Shown: positions 20,741 through 32,075 of the stretch, one piece after another | Position numbering within the stretch: position 1 is the stretch's first letter | How the letters are laid out: every line of letters starts with the position of its first letter | NCBI RefSeq assembly: GCF_905220365.1 | Contig: NC_061154.1 | Location: forward strand, 13,516,001-13,580,000 | Direction: 5' to 3' | DNA length: 64,000 nt | Source: Vanessa cardui | Taxonomy: Eukaryota; Arthropoda; Insecta; Lepidoptera; Nymphalidae | The notes under the pieces: generated by a model | Databases searched by the model: none | Seen by the model: only the letters and a program-made list of their open reading frames with translations | What the model was told of the DNA's origin: nothing | Translations under genes and position numbers: made by a program

Positions 20741-22204
20741 ACACTAATTAGATCTAAATAAAACTCTATTTTGTAATCCTCTCAACTAGCTATATCTCGT
20801 AAATTCTTTCTACAAGAGTCTTTCTGATCTTTATCCAGTTCACAACCATCATTATACATATACAGTATACACCACATACTTTAAGTCCATGCTAAGAACT
20901 ATAATATATAAGAATCAGTTTTTAAAAGCCCAAATGGGTACAAAGCCTGTTATCGCTTGAAAAGTACTCTCTGTTACCGTGTTCTGCTTAGAATTTCCAG
21001 TGAGCCAGTTTCAATTACAAACACATATCTTAGTCTCTGATTGGTGGAAGATTGGCGATGTTAGTAATGGCCAATAAGTTTTCTTTTATGATGATAATAC
21101 CCATAATCAGGGCCGCATTGACCATGTCAAGTTTCCTTCATTATTTTCTAATTTCCTGAGATATTTTATTTATAACTTTGTTTTTTTTTTTAATCTTATA
21201 ATATTATGCTAACACTCAAATCATATTCGACCTCAATAATACCATTCTCATCCTCTCTAACTAGGCACCAGTCAATGCGACTCAAGACTGTTGCCTACCC
21301 AGCTCTCGTAAAAGGAATTTAAATGTAGTATTAGTTGTGTTTATTTAATAACCAATCGTAAACAAGGTTGCGGATTCAGCCAGGAAAAGCGCTGAGTTCT
21401 CACTTCTCATTCTCGTGCTCACTTGTAGAGGAAATCTATGACGAAGGCTACATTTCTCATTAAACTATGCCATATGTGTTTCGAATCACACTCGAATTAG
21501 CAAGCACAATCACAGAGGTTCAATAACGAAATCTTACTAATATCATAAATGCAAAGTCAAGTTCGATAGAAATGCTTTATTACAAAGTGTTTTTTTGTTT
21601 ATAAAAGTAGGTAAGTTAACAACGACATAGGCTTAAAATGCCGCTACTCAAGATAACTTCAATCGAAATGGTATGTTTTACAGTTAAGTTAATATAACTG
21701 TACATCCGAATCTTGTTTTATCTTAAAGTTTAAATGTGAAAAGCCAAATAAATCCTTTACAACCTTATACACGTTTAAAATTTATGCGCGAAGTGAAAAG
21801 AACTTTACGGCTTTTTGATAGAGGTTATATTCGAATGTAGGCCGAAAGCATAGCATTCGGTAGCTAATTAGTTTCCTAGATTAAGCGCATGCCCTGTTTC
21901 ACTATCGAAACGCGAAGACTGAATAATATACTAAACAACTCTAAAACAATTGTTCGTTAGTCGTTATGATAACGATAATTTATTTACATTTCAAAATGAT
22001 TCACAACTTGATATTGTTTTTGTGAATAAGCGCATGACCTAATTTGGGCGTGACGTCACGTTGAAAGTAAATCAAACATTATTCGAGATAGATATGACGT
22101 ATTCAATCTTAGTCGAAACGTAAATACCTTAATGCTTAGAGGTAACTTTTTGACTTTCAAAGAAGACTAGATGTTAATCCGTAAATGTGATAATAAATAT
22201 AATA
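20741..22204. other. AT-rich intron, nothing recognised
   Basis: No exon, RNA gene or repeat could be identified. Confidence 0.45.
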
Positions 22205-22450
22205 TGCCCGATTCGGAGGCTTTTGGTTGCTGGGTTTCCCCTCTGGCCCGGTACGCCCCTCCTTAGTGAACCTGCACTCCCCGGATTCGTCCAAGGGGTC
22301 TATATTAACACCAGGCTTAGTATGGACGTCCAGTCAACATGAGACCACACAGCGCCAGGACTCCCAACCTCATACCATCCTCCGTTACCGACCTCCAAGT
22401 AGTCGGATTACAGGCGACGCCACACTTCCCAGTCAAATATATTATGTCCC
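22205..22450. other. GC-rich insertion-like block of unknown identity
   Basis: About 245 bp with CCCTCTGGCCCGGTACGCCC and CGCCAGGACTCCCAACC contrast sharply with the flanks. Frames of 78-102 codons are open on both strands, but none shows a domain. ATATAATATG-CCC and ATATATTATG-TCC at the two borders look faintly like a decayed target duplication, which would suggest an inserted retrosequence. Confidence 0.3.
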
Positions 22451-23930
22451 TACTAAGGTTTGATAACGTTATTAAGTATGTTCGGTACCTTTTTTTATAC
22501 ATAATAGCGAGAAGTAAGCTAAGTATAACCACCGCCCATTCAACTATATTAATGAAATACCGTTTTCCATATAATATCTGTTGAGTGGTACCCAGACCTA
22601 CCACCGAATTAATTTCGCTTCGCATCTATCAAATATCAAATTATGTGCTCTGATATCTGATATACTTTACGTTCAATTAAATAATTTGATAATTTTACTA
22701 AATCGGACTGTAATAACATTTTCGTATGCCTTTTAAATCTGTTTACTGTAGATAGGTATGAATCGGTTTGTATCCAATTGGTCCAATACGATTTTAGTAA
22801 CTGTTTTGTCGGTTTAGTTGCTACGTAGGGCCGCAGATTATTACGTCTCGGGTTTAAATTTTGAATCGCGTTAATAAAAGTTATTGGTATATTCGGTCGA
22901 GAAATTCTTAGCTGGACCTGGAGTTAGGAGCATTACCAACAGTGGTAAAATCCCGTTTTATAGAAAGATTAATAATACTTAGAGCCGTAAAACGTGTCAG
23001 CTCTTCCAAGATCACGAGAGTAAGGAATACTGAGTTATCCTGTCTATACAGGCCGTATTTTCATAGAAACTAGTGCAGTGAAACAAGCATTTTAAGTAAC
23101 AAAATTTTTGTTATGCCCCCTCCAGTGGTCTTTTCCTTCTGTCTCTTTCTTTTTATGTAGTTTATTTTTTGTAACTGTTTTAATTCACACGGTCAATAGA
23201 TCCGTCGGTCCCTCGACGTCTCTCGTATCATATCTCCTGCGCAAATCGTGTCAATTGACGAAAGCTTTGGCCTGATAGGTCAGAATATTATCAAGGTTTG
23301 TCGAAGGCCTTAGTTTCGTGTTGATTTATTTGGACACTGTTTTTATTTTTACCGATTCTTTTGCTTTATCCAATCAAAAATCTCTAAACAGATCTGATAA
23401 GATTAAATATTGCCATCTCATATCCGTTATTGGGAGTAAAAGGGACTGAAAATTAATTCTTCATATTAAACCTATTTTCAGCAATACTATATCATTAAAA
23501 ATAATTGTATGATTTAAAAAATACAGTTTTAAAGGAAAATTTTATTAATTATAAATTAAGCAGTGCAATTGTAAATGACACGTCTAGCACTGATCTGGTT
23601 ACTGTTCGCAGTTTCAATAAAATCATATGTGATTATCTCCTCGTATCGAATTTGGCTGATCATTATTAAATATTCGATTCGTTATTACATATTTCATTAT
23701 ATTAGTCACGAACGATTTTCTGTTTATTAAAAAAAAAACGTTACAATAATTTATTAAGAACAGAAATTTCAATGATAATAAATTGACGGTAAATAAATAA
23801 AATGTTAAAATAATTAATTAAAATTTTATCAAGATGTTTTCATTAAGAATATATATTTTGATGAAAATTTGTTTATAATTAGTATTACTGAATCGGCCCA
23901 CGGTTGGGTTTCTCTTTTACCATTCGTCAC
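22451..23930. other. AT-rich intron, nothing recognised
   Basis: No gene or clear repeat was found. Sequence near 23,100-23,240 is somewhat pyrimidine-rich. Confidence 0.45.
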
Positions 23931-24080
23931 TACATACTGTAAAACAAAGTCGCATACCGTTGTTTGTACCTATCTACGCTTAGATCTTTGAAATTACACA
24001 ACGGATTTTGATGCGGTTTTTATGATACATTACTTCAATGGGAATGATTATATTTATAGATACAAACATAATATAGTAGA
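23931..24080 (+). mobile_element. Helitron-like repeat (subfamily B), partial
   Basis: ACTGTAAAACAAAGTCGCAT, then ACGGATTTTGATGCGGTTTT, match the beginning of the copy at 60,830. The CTAG end is absent. Confidence 0.5.
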
Positions 24081-24196
24081 GAAACATTAATAATTTTAGA
24101 AGTTTTAAAGTGATGCATTAAATAAACACTGATATAAGTACGATTATTTTAAAGTGTTTCAATATTATTCAATTGTAAAATCGCATTGAACATATA

Positions 24197-24211
24197 GGGG
24201 ACGGACGGGCA
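24197..24211 (+). repeat. Left terminal inverted repeat of pogo-like element
   Basis: GGGGACGGACGGGCA pairs with the right terminal repeat with one mismatch at the first base. Weaker similarity continues inward (AGAAGG against TAATGG). Confidence 0.9.
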
Positions 24212-24382
24212 AGAAGGATATGTTAATTTTAAAAATAAATAAAAAATATATATCATAATCATGCTTATAATTGACTTTGTTGATTACAATCTTTGGTAAC
24301 AAAAGAATCATAATAAACCTAAAAAATAACAAAAATTAAAATCTTCTTCAATTTAAAAACATTTTTTTAAAACTTGGGTGAT

Positions 24383-24463
24383 TATCCGTTTTGCCCACCC
24401 ATGGCGGGTAAAATGAATACACCGGTCGGGCAAAATGAATACATGGATCGGGCAGAACAAATA
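24383..24463. repeat. Left subterminal motif cluster
   Basis: Four relatives of GGGCAAAAYGRATA lie here: one inverted (24,383-24,396) and three direct (24,406, 24,428 and 24,450). They sit between the terminus and the transposase stop codon. They are plausible transposase-binding sites, by analogy with subterminal repeats of other DNA transposons. Confidence 0.75.
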
Positions 24464-24470
24464 ATGAAAA

Positions 24471-26291
24471 CTAATCAAAACAATCATCACAGAAATATGA
24501 TCCTCGGCCGGAATATGAAGAACAAGCTTCATGGGTCCACTCTCGGCAAACATCACACTGTATCCAATCTTCGATTGGGGGATGTTGGTACTGTTCTTTG
24601 CAGACAGTGCAAAAGAAGGCTTGTTCTTTATTTTCTTTATTTTTGGATGGGCCTTTCTTGGCACGTACCTTCCTCATTTTAACATTTGATGGACCAGGGG
24701 TGTCGAACGAAACTTTTTTTTTCGCTATTATTGCATCACGCTTTTCTTTTTGTGCCATCTTTATTGGTGTACTGGTTAGAATTTCAGATTTTTGTTGCTT
24801 TCTCCCCGACATATTTCTTTTTTTTATTTCGACAGGAATTGGTCTGATTTCTTGTAGAATATTCGAATCTGGTGTGCTTGGTGTTTGGAAGTTCCGTGAA
24901 TTTTCATTATTCGCTGTATTTGTGATATCTGGGTGAGAAGTGTTGGGGTCAAGGCTTTGGGAGGAGACTGTGTCCGGTGATGCACAGCGATTGGCTGAAA
25001 ATGATGTAATTGACTCACTTGTTGTAGTATTTTGCTGATCTTCTCTTCTAGGGCTAGTGATGTTTGTTTCTGATATGATGTTCGCAGCATTTCCTTGATA
25101 AACCTCAGACGGCGCAAAATGTTCATCCCCAATAATCTGACTATTGAATGGATATATCCCGCTTGCACGGAATCCACTGATTGCATTTGCTGGTACAGCT
25201 CCTTTCAAATACGCTCCCGTAAAAAGTTTCGCAATGTCATACTGATCGATAGTTCTGCCTGGATGTTGTTTCTGGAAAGTATTAACTTCGATCTCAAAGT
25301 ATTTTTTTATTGGACCGTAGACTGCAATGTCCAATGGTTGTAGTTTGTGTGACGTGTGGGGTGGAATTGACAAAAATATGATATTGTTTTTCGTTGCAAA
25401 ATCAAGTGCTTCATAACTCTTGTGTGATTGGTGATTATCTAATATTAACAGCGCTTTATGTTCTGTAGTGGGACGCACTTTTTGTACAAATATTTGTAAC
25501 CAGTCTAAAAATTTCTGAGAATTAATCCATCCACTGTCTGTGGTCGTAGCTTCCGCACCAGGAGGAGCACCGTCTAAGAGCCTTGGATTGAGTCTCTTTC
25601 TCTTAAAAATGAAAAACGGCGGGATAAATCTTCCAGATGCACTACAGCAGCACGCTACGGTTGTCAAAACTCCTTTTTCATTGCTTGAAATAATTCCAAC
25701 CTGTTTTTTTCCATAGGTTGATAATACTTTAGGTGGTTTGGTTGATGACGTCCTTACTCCTGTCTCGTCCATATTAAAGATCATATCCGGTTCAATATTA
25801 TGTTTTACTACAACTTCTTCCAACAATAGATAAAATCTATTAACAGCTTCTCGGTTGAATCCTTTGACTCGAGCTATAGATGTTGGCTCCGGCGATCTTA
25901 GTGTCAATGTTGGATGGCGTAGTTTGAAGTTTTTAAACCATCCTTTCCCAGCTATGTTTCCGGAAAAAACACGAGCTTTGCCTTTCTTTCTAGCAAATTC
26001 TCCAACTATTTGCAGGAATTCGGTTCGCGTGAGGCCATAAAACAGAGAGTCCATTTTTTGGACATACAACAACAACTCCTTTTCTTCCTCTGGCGTAAAA
26101 ACAGACTCAAAGCGGCCTAATTTCTTTTTTGAAGAACCACTCTCAATGTGGCGGTGTAAGGTTGCATAGGGAATACCATACATCTTACTTGCTCGTAATT
26201 TTGACGTTTTCTTAGCTTCTTCCATTGCTTTAGCTAAGTTTTCTTGAGACCAATTGGCCCGATCAGTCTTACGCTTATACGTATACACCAT
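24471..26291 (-). CDS. Pogo-like DDD transposase with C-terminal PHD finger
   Basis: This 606-residue protein would catalyse cut-and-paste transposition of its element. Residues 11-50 form a Psq-type helix-turn-helix (WSQENLAKAMEEAKK...YGIPYATLHRHI). Residues 60-150 resemble a CENP-B/Tc5 DNA-binding region, with GKGWFKNFKLRHP. The DDE-superfamily core shows MDETG (Asp 175), LDNHQSH (Asp 285) and QPLDIAVYGPIK (Asp 321), so it is DDD with 35 residues between the last two. After a low-complexity Ser/Thr/Asn linker and a Lys/Arg-rich stretch (489-555), a PHD finger closes the protein: Cys 561, 564, 579, 582, His 587, Cys 590, 601, 604, with the WIQCDVC and W-x-H signature. ATG at 26,289-26,291 is used; an upstream in-frame TTG adds two residues but is unlikely. 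No frame breaks are present. The PHD finger may bind histone tails and guide targeting, which is inference. Confidence 0.92.
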   Translation of the reverse strand: MVYTYKRKTDRANWSQENLAKAMEEAKKTSKLRASKMYGIPYATLHRHIESGSSKKKLGRFESVFTPEEEKELLLYVQKMDSLFYGLTRTEFLQIVGEFARKKGKARVFSGNIAGKGWFKNFKLRHPTLTLRSPEPTSIARVKGFNREAVNRFYLLLEEVVVKHNIEPDMIFNMDETGVRTSSTKPPKVLSTYGKKQVGIISSNEKGVLTTVACCCSASGRFIPPFFIFKRKRLNPRLLDGAPPGAEATTTDSGWINSQKFLDWLQIFVQKVRPTTEHKALLILDNHQSHKSYEALDFATKNNIIFLSIPPHTSHKLQPLDIAVYGPIKKYFEIEVNTFQKQHPGRTIDQYDIAKLFTGAYLKGAVPANAISGFRASGIYPFNSQIIGDEHFAPSEVYQGNAANIISETNITSPRREDQQNTTTSESITSFSANRCASPDTVSSQSLDPNTSHPDITNTANNENSRNFQTPSTPDSNILQEIRPIPVEIKKRNMSGRKQQKSEILTSTPIKMAQKEKRDAIIAKKKVSFDTPGPSNVKMRKVRAKKGPSKNKENKEQAFFCTVCKEQYQHPPIEDWIQCDVCREWTHEACSSYSGRGSYFCDDCFD

Positions 26292-26776
26292 CTGCAACAG
26301 ATGATTATTTATTAATGCAATGTTTTAACACATACCGTAATAATCAGCAAACAATGAATAAGGAGGGCAAAACGGATACTATTCTTTTTGCCCGGTTTCG
26401 TTTTGCCCGCTCGGGAGTTTTCAATATAACCTCAACATTTAAAAAATACGGTTCCTGAAAAAGCAAGACAAATATGCTTCTTTGCACGTCTAATTACATC
26501 AAACTTTATTAAAAATATTGAAATACGGATAGTACTGAATACATTAAAACAAACTTATGATACTTACTGCGATTTTATGGTAATTTTTAAACGAAAATCC
26601 TTTCCGTGTACGTTAAAACTTGTTTACCTATTTGCGCTATCGGCGGCACTCTTCGCGGTAGCCGCTTGTGTGCGACGAATCAAATAGACATATGTTTGTC
26701 TCTTTCTAGCTGTCATGTCGTGAACTAGACTAGGTATTCTTTATGCCCGCCGTCTCCATTATGCCCGTCCGTCCCA
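26292..26776 (-). promoter_or_regulatory. Transposase leader and right end with subterminal motifs
   Basis: The 485 bp ahead of the transposase start hold at least five more copies of the subterminal motif: direct at 26,365, and inverted at 26,380-26,393, 26,399-26,408, 26,735-26,748 and 26,756-26,766. They are followed by the right terminal repeat (26,762-26,776). The transposase promoter must lie here; no TATA box could be chosen. Confidence 0.6.
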
Positions 26777-26987
26777 TACATATTTATATCAGCAATTAAT
26801 ATGTATTTGGGCGTGAAATTAAAAAATATATAACGTGTACAGAATTCACGGTTCTTAAGAATCTAACTGTGTGTTTCATTTAATATCGCTCATGTTTCTA
26901 TACATAATTTGATCGCGACTTTGTTTAAAGAAATTACGTAATTCTTATATCGCTGTCTTCTAATTATAACTTCTTTATATTGCTTAT

Positions 26988-27210
26988 GGTACCATCTGGA
27001 TAGGTACCACACACTCATCTGTCATTCTACTGCCGAACAATAATAATTTATATTGTTTTGTTGCGGTTTCAATGGTGAATGAGCCAGTGTAATTACAGGT
27101 ACAAGGAACGGTTAATGTCTCTTACAATAACTACGGGCGGTGGTCACCACCTACCATTGGGTTACGCGATTGTTCGTTTTCCTTTGTTTTATAAATTAAA
27201 AAAAAATGTT
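26988..27210 (+). mobile_element. SINE-like repeat (family 3)
   Basis: GATAGGTACCACACACTCATC, then GTGAATGAGCCAGTGTAATT, GGTTAATGTCTCTTACA and GGTGGTCACCACCTACCAT follow the order of the full copy at 61,505. The central TTAGTTCCCAAGG part has been deleted. It ends in an A-rich tail. Confidence 0.75.
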
Positions 27211-27589
27211 ACCGAGCGTTAATCTACTTTAAAATTATCAAATTTTATCTAAATGCAAATATAACAAAATGTACTAGTTAATTACGTTTTTTTCGGGTTT
27301 AGTTTAATTTGCTGTGATATTAACGAGCCTATTTTTGCTTCTCTAGATGAACAGCTTATTATTTAATAATAATAATGTCGAAATAATAACAATATTCTGT
27401 GACAATTGACATTCTTCTTCGAACTTTAAATCGAAGTCTATTTACGATGATATTTATCTATAATAATAAACGTACTATAAATTCTAATAATAAGTAAGTA
27501 AAAATATTTTAATGATCAACTTGAATTACTTTAAAATAACCAAATAATCGCAATAACATACGAAACTTAGTGACAGCTCCGACTTCAAA
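27211..27589. other. AT-rich intron, nothing recognised
   Basis: The sequence is low-complexity and AT-rich. No feature is supported. Confidence 0.45.
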
Positions 27590-28170
27590 CCTTGTCTTGT
27601 CTCACACTTGAGTCTAGTTTGAGCTGAAGCCCAATGACGTGATCGCAATACATTTGCGTTATGGAAAACAATTCAATTGACAGTTTACGTTGAGATGTTT
27701 ATGTGTTTGATGTTTATATGTAATAGATTTTTTGCACGAGCCAATTGCGCAAAACTTACATTTGCGTCTCGTGATGTATCATATCAATATATGAATAATT
27801 TACTTATTTTATGACTAAAATACTGCCCGTTGAATTGTCTCCATGCGAACCGTTTAAATATTTTCGAAATTCGAATTTAGAATTAAATCTTTGAAGTGCG
27901 TGAAAAATTAAATCGTCCGACAGCTAATTGGAAGGAACGAGTGGAATGAAGATATTTTCGCGTCGTCCGCGTGAATGAGTGAGTGATCCCGGTAGCTATT
28001 CGGCGGGTATCGGGAATTTAAATTCGAATAAGTGTCAACCGCGGTCGACGAACCAGACTCGCTACTTGCTTTCATAAAATATTAAACGCTCTATGCGATA
28101 ACTCGATTTAAATACGATTCGAGCAAATGCCCGTGTTTGTTCGGGACGGGTGTAGTAACGGAGCCGCGAC
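27590..28170. other. Balanced-composition intron block, enhancer candidate
   Basis: The block is clearly less AT-biased than the surrounding intron and contains no repeat seen elsewhere in the window. It holds several TAATTG/TAAAT homeodomain-like words next to CG-containing segments such as CGGCGGGTATCGGG and CCGCGGTCGACGAACC. These features would suit a conserved regulatory element. No protein can be read from it. Confidence 0.25.
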
Positions 28171-30799
28171 GTTTTTTTTCTCTATTTTATTTTTAAGAAG
28201 GCCAATGATTTTGTTTATTTGTACTTAATAAGTTTTTTTATGTGATGCAACAACAGTTGACTCTATGGGGTAAGACAGCAAACGGTATGACGCTCTCTTA
28301 AGTCATCGTGCCTCTCCGACGCTACTGTAATAATAAAAAAATATATTTTAATTTTAGTAACGACATTATTTTGTTTTGATTTATTGTCATAATTATTTAT
28401 TACTTTTCTTTGATTATAAATTCTTGCAATAACCAACGATTTCGATGTTTCACGTCTGCCGAGCGTCCCGTGGCTGATTTTTCCCTTTTTAGTATTGAGT
28501 TGAGTATTGATTGAATTTAATGAATGTAATTTCCGATGCCAACTTTACTTCGTTCATTCAGACGAGCACATACCTAATTATTGCAAAACAAGCGATGTCC
28601 TTAAGGCGATTCGAATAAGGTACGGTTTGTTAATTTTGTTAATCAAACATGAGATCAAACGGCCGCTATGTTATTTCACATGAAAAAATAATACTTGTAT
28701 CAGCCCGCGAGTCTACATTACACAATAAGACAAAGTTATATCTTTCACAATTTGTGTTTGGACAAACATCGGCCATTCTCATTACTAGGCTCATTAAGCC
28801 AGTGCACACACGTTATCTGTTTTATTGTTTTAATTTAAAACAACAGAGATAAGAGGAAAGTGCCATTTCAAATGAATTAAGGTCTTTTTTGTTTACACCG
28901 TCGATCCTTGTGACCGCTCTTGTGTCAACAGCCTTACACTGTCGGTACATGCGACCCGCTTACGCGTGGACAGCCAGAATAAATATTACTAATTAAGACG
29001 TAACGTGTTTCTTTTTTAATTCCCTGAAAGAAATATTTGTGATTTTATACGGATTTGTAAATGTTAAGAAGGAAGTTCAACATTCCATTTTTAAATCGTT
29101 TGTAATTAAAAAAATAACAGTGTAGTTGATTACAGATATATAAACGTAATAAAATAATGTGTTGTGTTAACAAAACAGGTTATAAGGACAATATATGAAA
29201 AAGGTTCTCTTTGTAAATTAATAATACATAAGTGTCTTTTGGGATTTGGCTTGCGTTACTTATAAACACTGATTTTTAATAGATTTATGTAGGTGAATCG
29301 TAGTAGCACCTAATGCTTGTAATTCCAAAGTCCTGGTTTAAAAACCTTCGTAGGCCTAAAAAGATATTTTTGCAGCGAATTTAGGGGCATTTGCGATACT
29401 TCGTTTTTGTGGCTTAATGATCTTGATTTTCCCATCGGTATATGTAAAGGAGGCAATAGAAAGCGCATTTGTGTTTCCGCAGATTTTTACTTCACAATAT
29501 CTTATGAGGTATTCCTAGTATCCGTTGAGAATGACAGCTATAGTCGAAATATTTTTGGCATTAAGTTATTAGTATTTCAATTATTTTTTACAAAGCAATA
29601 CTTTCTTTAATACAAATGTAACTAATAGTATACAGGCAAATGTATGAATGTTTATTAAAAAAAAACCTCAATGGCTTTTAATGTTTCTTATAAATAATAC
29701 AGAACACATATGCTAAAATTTGTAAAGGTACTCTGTGTATAATACCTGACAATAAACGTATAGAACGCGAGCAAAGCTGCGATAATATAGTGCTACTCTA
29801 ATTGTCAGGCGATTTTTTGTTAGCTAACAAATTGAACATATTCAAGCAAGATCAAGCCTTCGTTAAATCTTCAATAATTATTGATGTTCAATCTTAAAGA
29901 ATTTATTATTCAAATGATAAAAAACAATTTAAAATACAGTTTATATTACGGAACCCTAAATATAGAACCTTAGTGGAATTCATCGGAATTTAAATTTCAA
30001 GCAATTATTAATTACTTCAGTCATATATTTAGGTTCAGATTCAGGTCAGCACTGAGTTGTACACGTGATCAATTTTGATTTATAAACAAATGATCAACGT
30101 TGTTGGGAAAGCGGTATTTGTCGAAAATAATTGGGACGAACTCTCGAACTGTAGATGTGGGTTTTGTTGTCTTTGCCCAGCTGTGGGCCGCATGTACCTA
30201 TAATTATTTTAATACCTAGTGTAGCCGTTGTTAAACGAATCAGCGATACAGGGCTAATGTAAATTGCAATACTATTAATAGATATTGTACAATGAAAATA
30301 TTCCGTTCTAAAAATAATTTTGCCTAAAATTAGAGTTTGGGAAGTTCCGATATTTTCCTCATAAGCTCCGGCACAGTCTTTGAGACTTCAGTAAAACTTT
30401 TTTGGTTAGTTGTACGTATTTGTTAGGTACAAAACAACCATTATACTTAAAAAAATTCATTGAATGACATTTATTAGAAAAAAATAAATAAAATTCTGAT
30501 ATTATAAAACATTAATTCAGTATATATTATACAATTCTTGTTAAACTTAATATATTTTTATATTTAAAAAACAGACTATAAAGTATTTGATGCCGGGATT
30601 ATTAACGCTTGGTGATGAAACTACTCAATAATCTTCAAATAAGTATATCTATCTACAATAAAATCTAAGTACTTAAAAAATGAGTACCAAGTTTTGACCC
30701 CAAACCGAATTGCCGGGTGATGATTCTGGGACTTCGAGATACCAGACGTCAAAATAAAACCTGTGTTAGTCTATTCATTTGAGGCACTTACAATAATTT
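28171..30799. other. AT-rich intron, one small repeat fragment
   Basis: A short Helitron-like end, GAACGCGAGCAAAGCTGCG, lies at about 29,763-29,781. The remainder shows no exon, RNA gene or repeat. Confidence 0.4.
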
Positions 30800-31030
30800 A
30801 TAATATTTGATAAATAGTGGCCGTTCTGCTGTTTTTTCAACTTCAGACATATTTCTTTCAGTCGTATGCTTCTTACCTACACATTTTATTTGTCACGATA
30901 CAAATAGCGCGCCACGTTTAAACAACACCGCGCCCGTCGTGTCCCATTTGCTTGCTATAACATACAGCGTCGCAGATCTCGGCTTCAGAGCGCCCTGGGC
31001 GCTTGCTATATCATCTCTCTAAAGGGTTAT
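30800..31030. other. GC-elevated intronic patch
   Basis: CGCGCCACGTTTAAACAACA and CGCCCTGGGCGCTTGC stand in AT-rich intron. They match no repeat in the window. A 71-codon frame here has no domain, and a regulatory role is only a possibility. Confidence 0.25.
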
Positions 31031-31711
31031 AAGCTATATAAAATTGCGATATACACGTACATGTATGAGAAAGAGAAGCAGAGTCGGCACCTCAGTAAAC
31101 AATAATTAAACCGCGAAAGGAAAATAGAAAAAATTGCATCATTTTTCAATGTTTTTTTAAGCTTATCTTTACGACATCTTATATTAAAATTAAATATATT
31201 CAAGTTTCCTTAATAACAATAGATAATGTTATTTGGACTATATGGCGGTAAGTCCGCGGATTATCAATGATTAAACACGCTGAGATAATAATAGTTTTAG
31301 CCTTTAATCTTATCTAGGCCAGTCTTTGAACGCATCTCCGACAAGAGAAATTCATGAGAATCATTCTTATATAATAAAAAAAGTCATTTTCATATTTAAG
31401 AAAAAAAAAACAAACATATATGTGATACATATAGTGTGAACTTATAGCTGAACCAGAAGTACCAGGTTCAAATTTTTAGAATCTGTCACAGGAGCGATCT
31501 TAGTGTCTCAGAAAGCACCTAAAGCTTTATAAAGTAGGTATATCTCTTGTCGACTGTGTCGTATAGCTGTCCTATCGAACAGGGAATATATAGTACATCT
31601 GTGTGTGTGCGTACCCACACTTATGCTTATTTGGAATTGTTGAAAATAAACACGTCATATCTATTTAATATAAAATACATAATTTATAATACATATCACA
31701 ATGCATCTAAT
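31031..31711. other. AT-rich intron, nothing recognised
   Basis: No gene, RNA gene or repeat was identified. Confidence 0.45.
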
Positions 31712-31922
31712 AGCTAATTCCACCACGCTACTCCGATATGGTTTGGTGGATACACATGATGCAGAATTTAATTTGACACATGTAGGTTTTCTCACGACGT
31801 TTTCCTGCACAGCCAAGCACGAGATAATAATAAACACAAATTAAGCACATGAAAATTCATGCTTGTCACTGCAATCATTGATTAAAATTTATGTTTCCTA
31901 ATCACTGTGCCATCTTGACTTG
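31712..31922 (-). mobile_element. SINE (family 1), diverged copy
   Basis: Pieces in family order are TTCCACCACGCTACTCCGAT, ACACATGTAGGTTTTCTCACGA and AAGCACGAGATAATAATAAAC, then CTAATCACTGTGCCATCTTGA. The B box has decayed. No target duplication is readable, so this is an older insertion than the other copies. Confidence 0.75.
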
Positions 31923-31984
31923 ATTGATACCTACAATAATTCTTTAATTTATTTCTTTCCTTTTGTTAAATCGTCTTAAGTATA

Positions 31985-32075
31985 AACTACTGTCAGCAAA
32001 CCACTGGATCTGTCATACCCCTTGTGTCTGTAATTATAGGGCTTATTCACCCTTTACCGGAGCACATATAGAGTA
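31985..32075 (-). mobile_element. SINE-like repeat (family 3), fragment
   Basis: CCCCTTGTGTCTGTAATTAT followed by CTTATTCACCCTTTACCGGA is the reverse complement of the middle of family 3. Confidence 0.5.

Larger units (their letters stand above)
24197..26776 (-). mobile_element. Intact-looking pogo-like DNA transposon (2.58 kb)
   Basis: The left end GGGGACGGACGGGCA at 24,197 is mirrored by TGCCCGTCCGTCCCA ending at 26,776. Fourteen of fifteen terminal bases agree, and a TA lies directly outside each end (24,195-24,196 and 26,777-26,778), as expected for Tc1/mariner/pogo insertion. The element contains one uninterrupted transposase gene on the minus strand and an array of GGGCAAAA-type motifs just inside both ends. 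Nearly identical ends and the absence of frame breaks suggest a young insertion in the bab intron. Whether it is still mobile is not shown by the sequence. Confidence 0.9.

Noticed and set aside
24353..25343. Overlapping frames inside the transposase gene on both strands
   Set aside because: They are shadows of the 606-codon transposase, which alone shows catalytic and PHD motifs.
26292..26297. Transposase start two codons upstream
   Set aside because: The upstream codon is TTG, not ATG. The first in-frame ATG is at 26,289-26,291.
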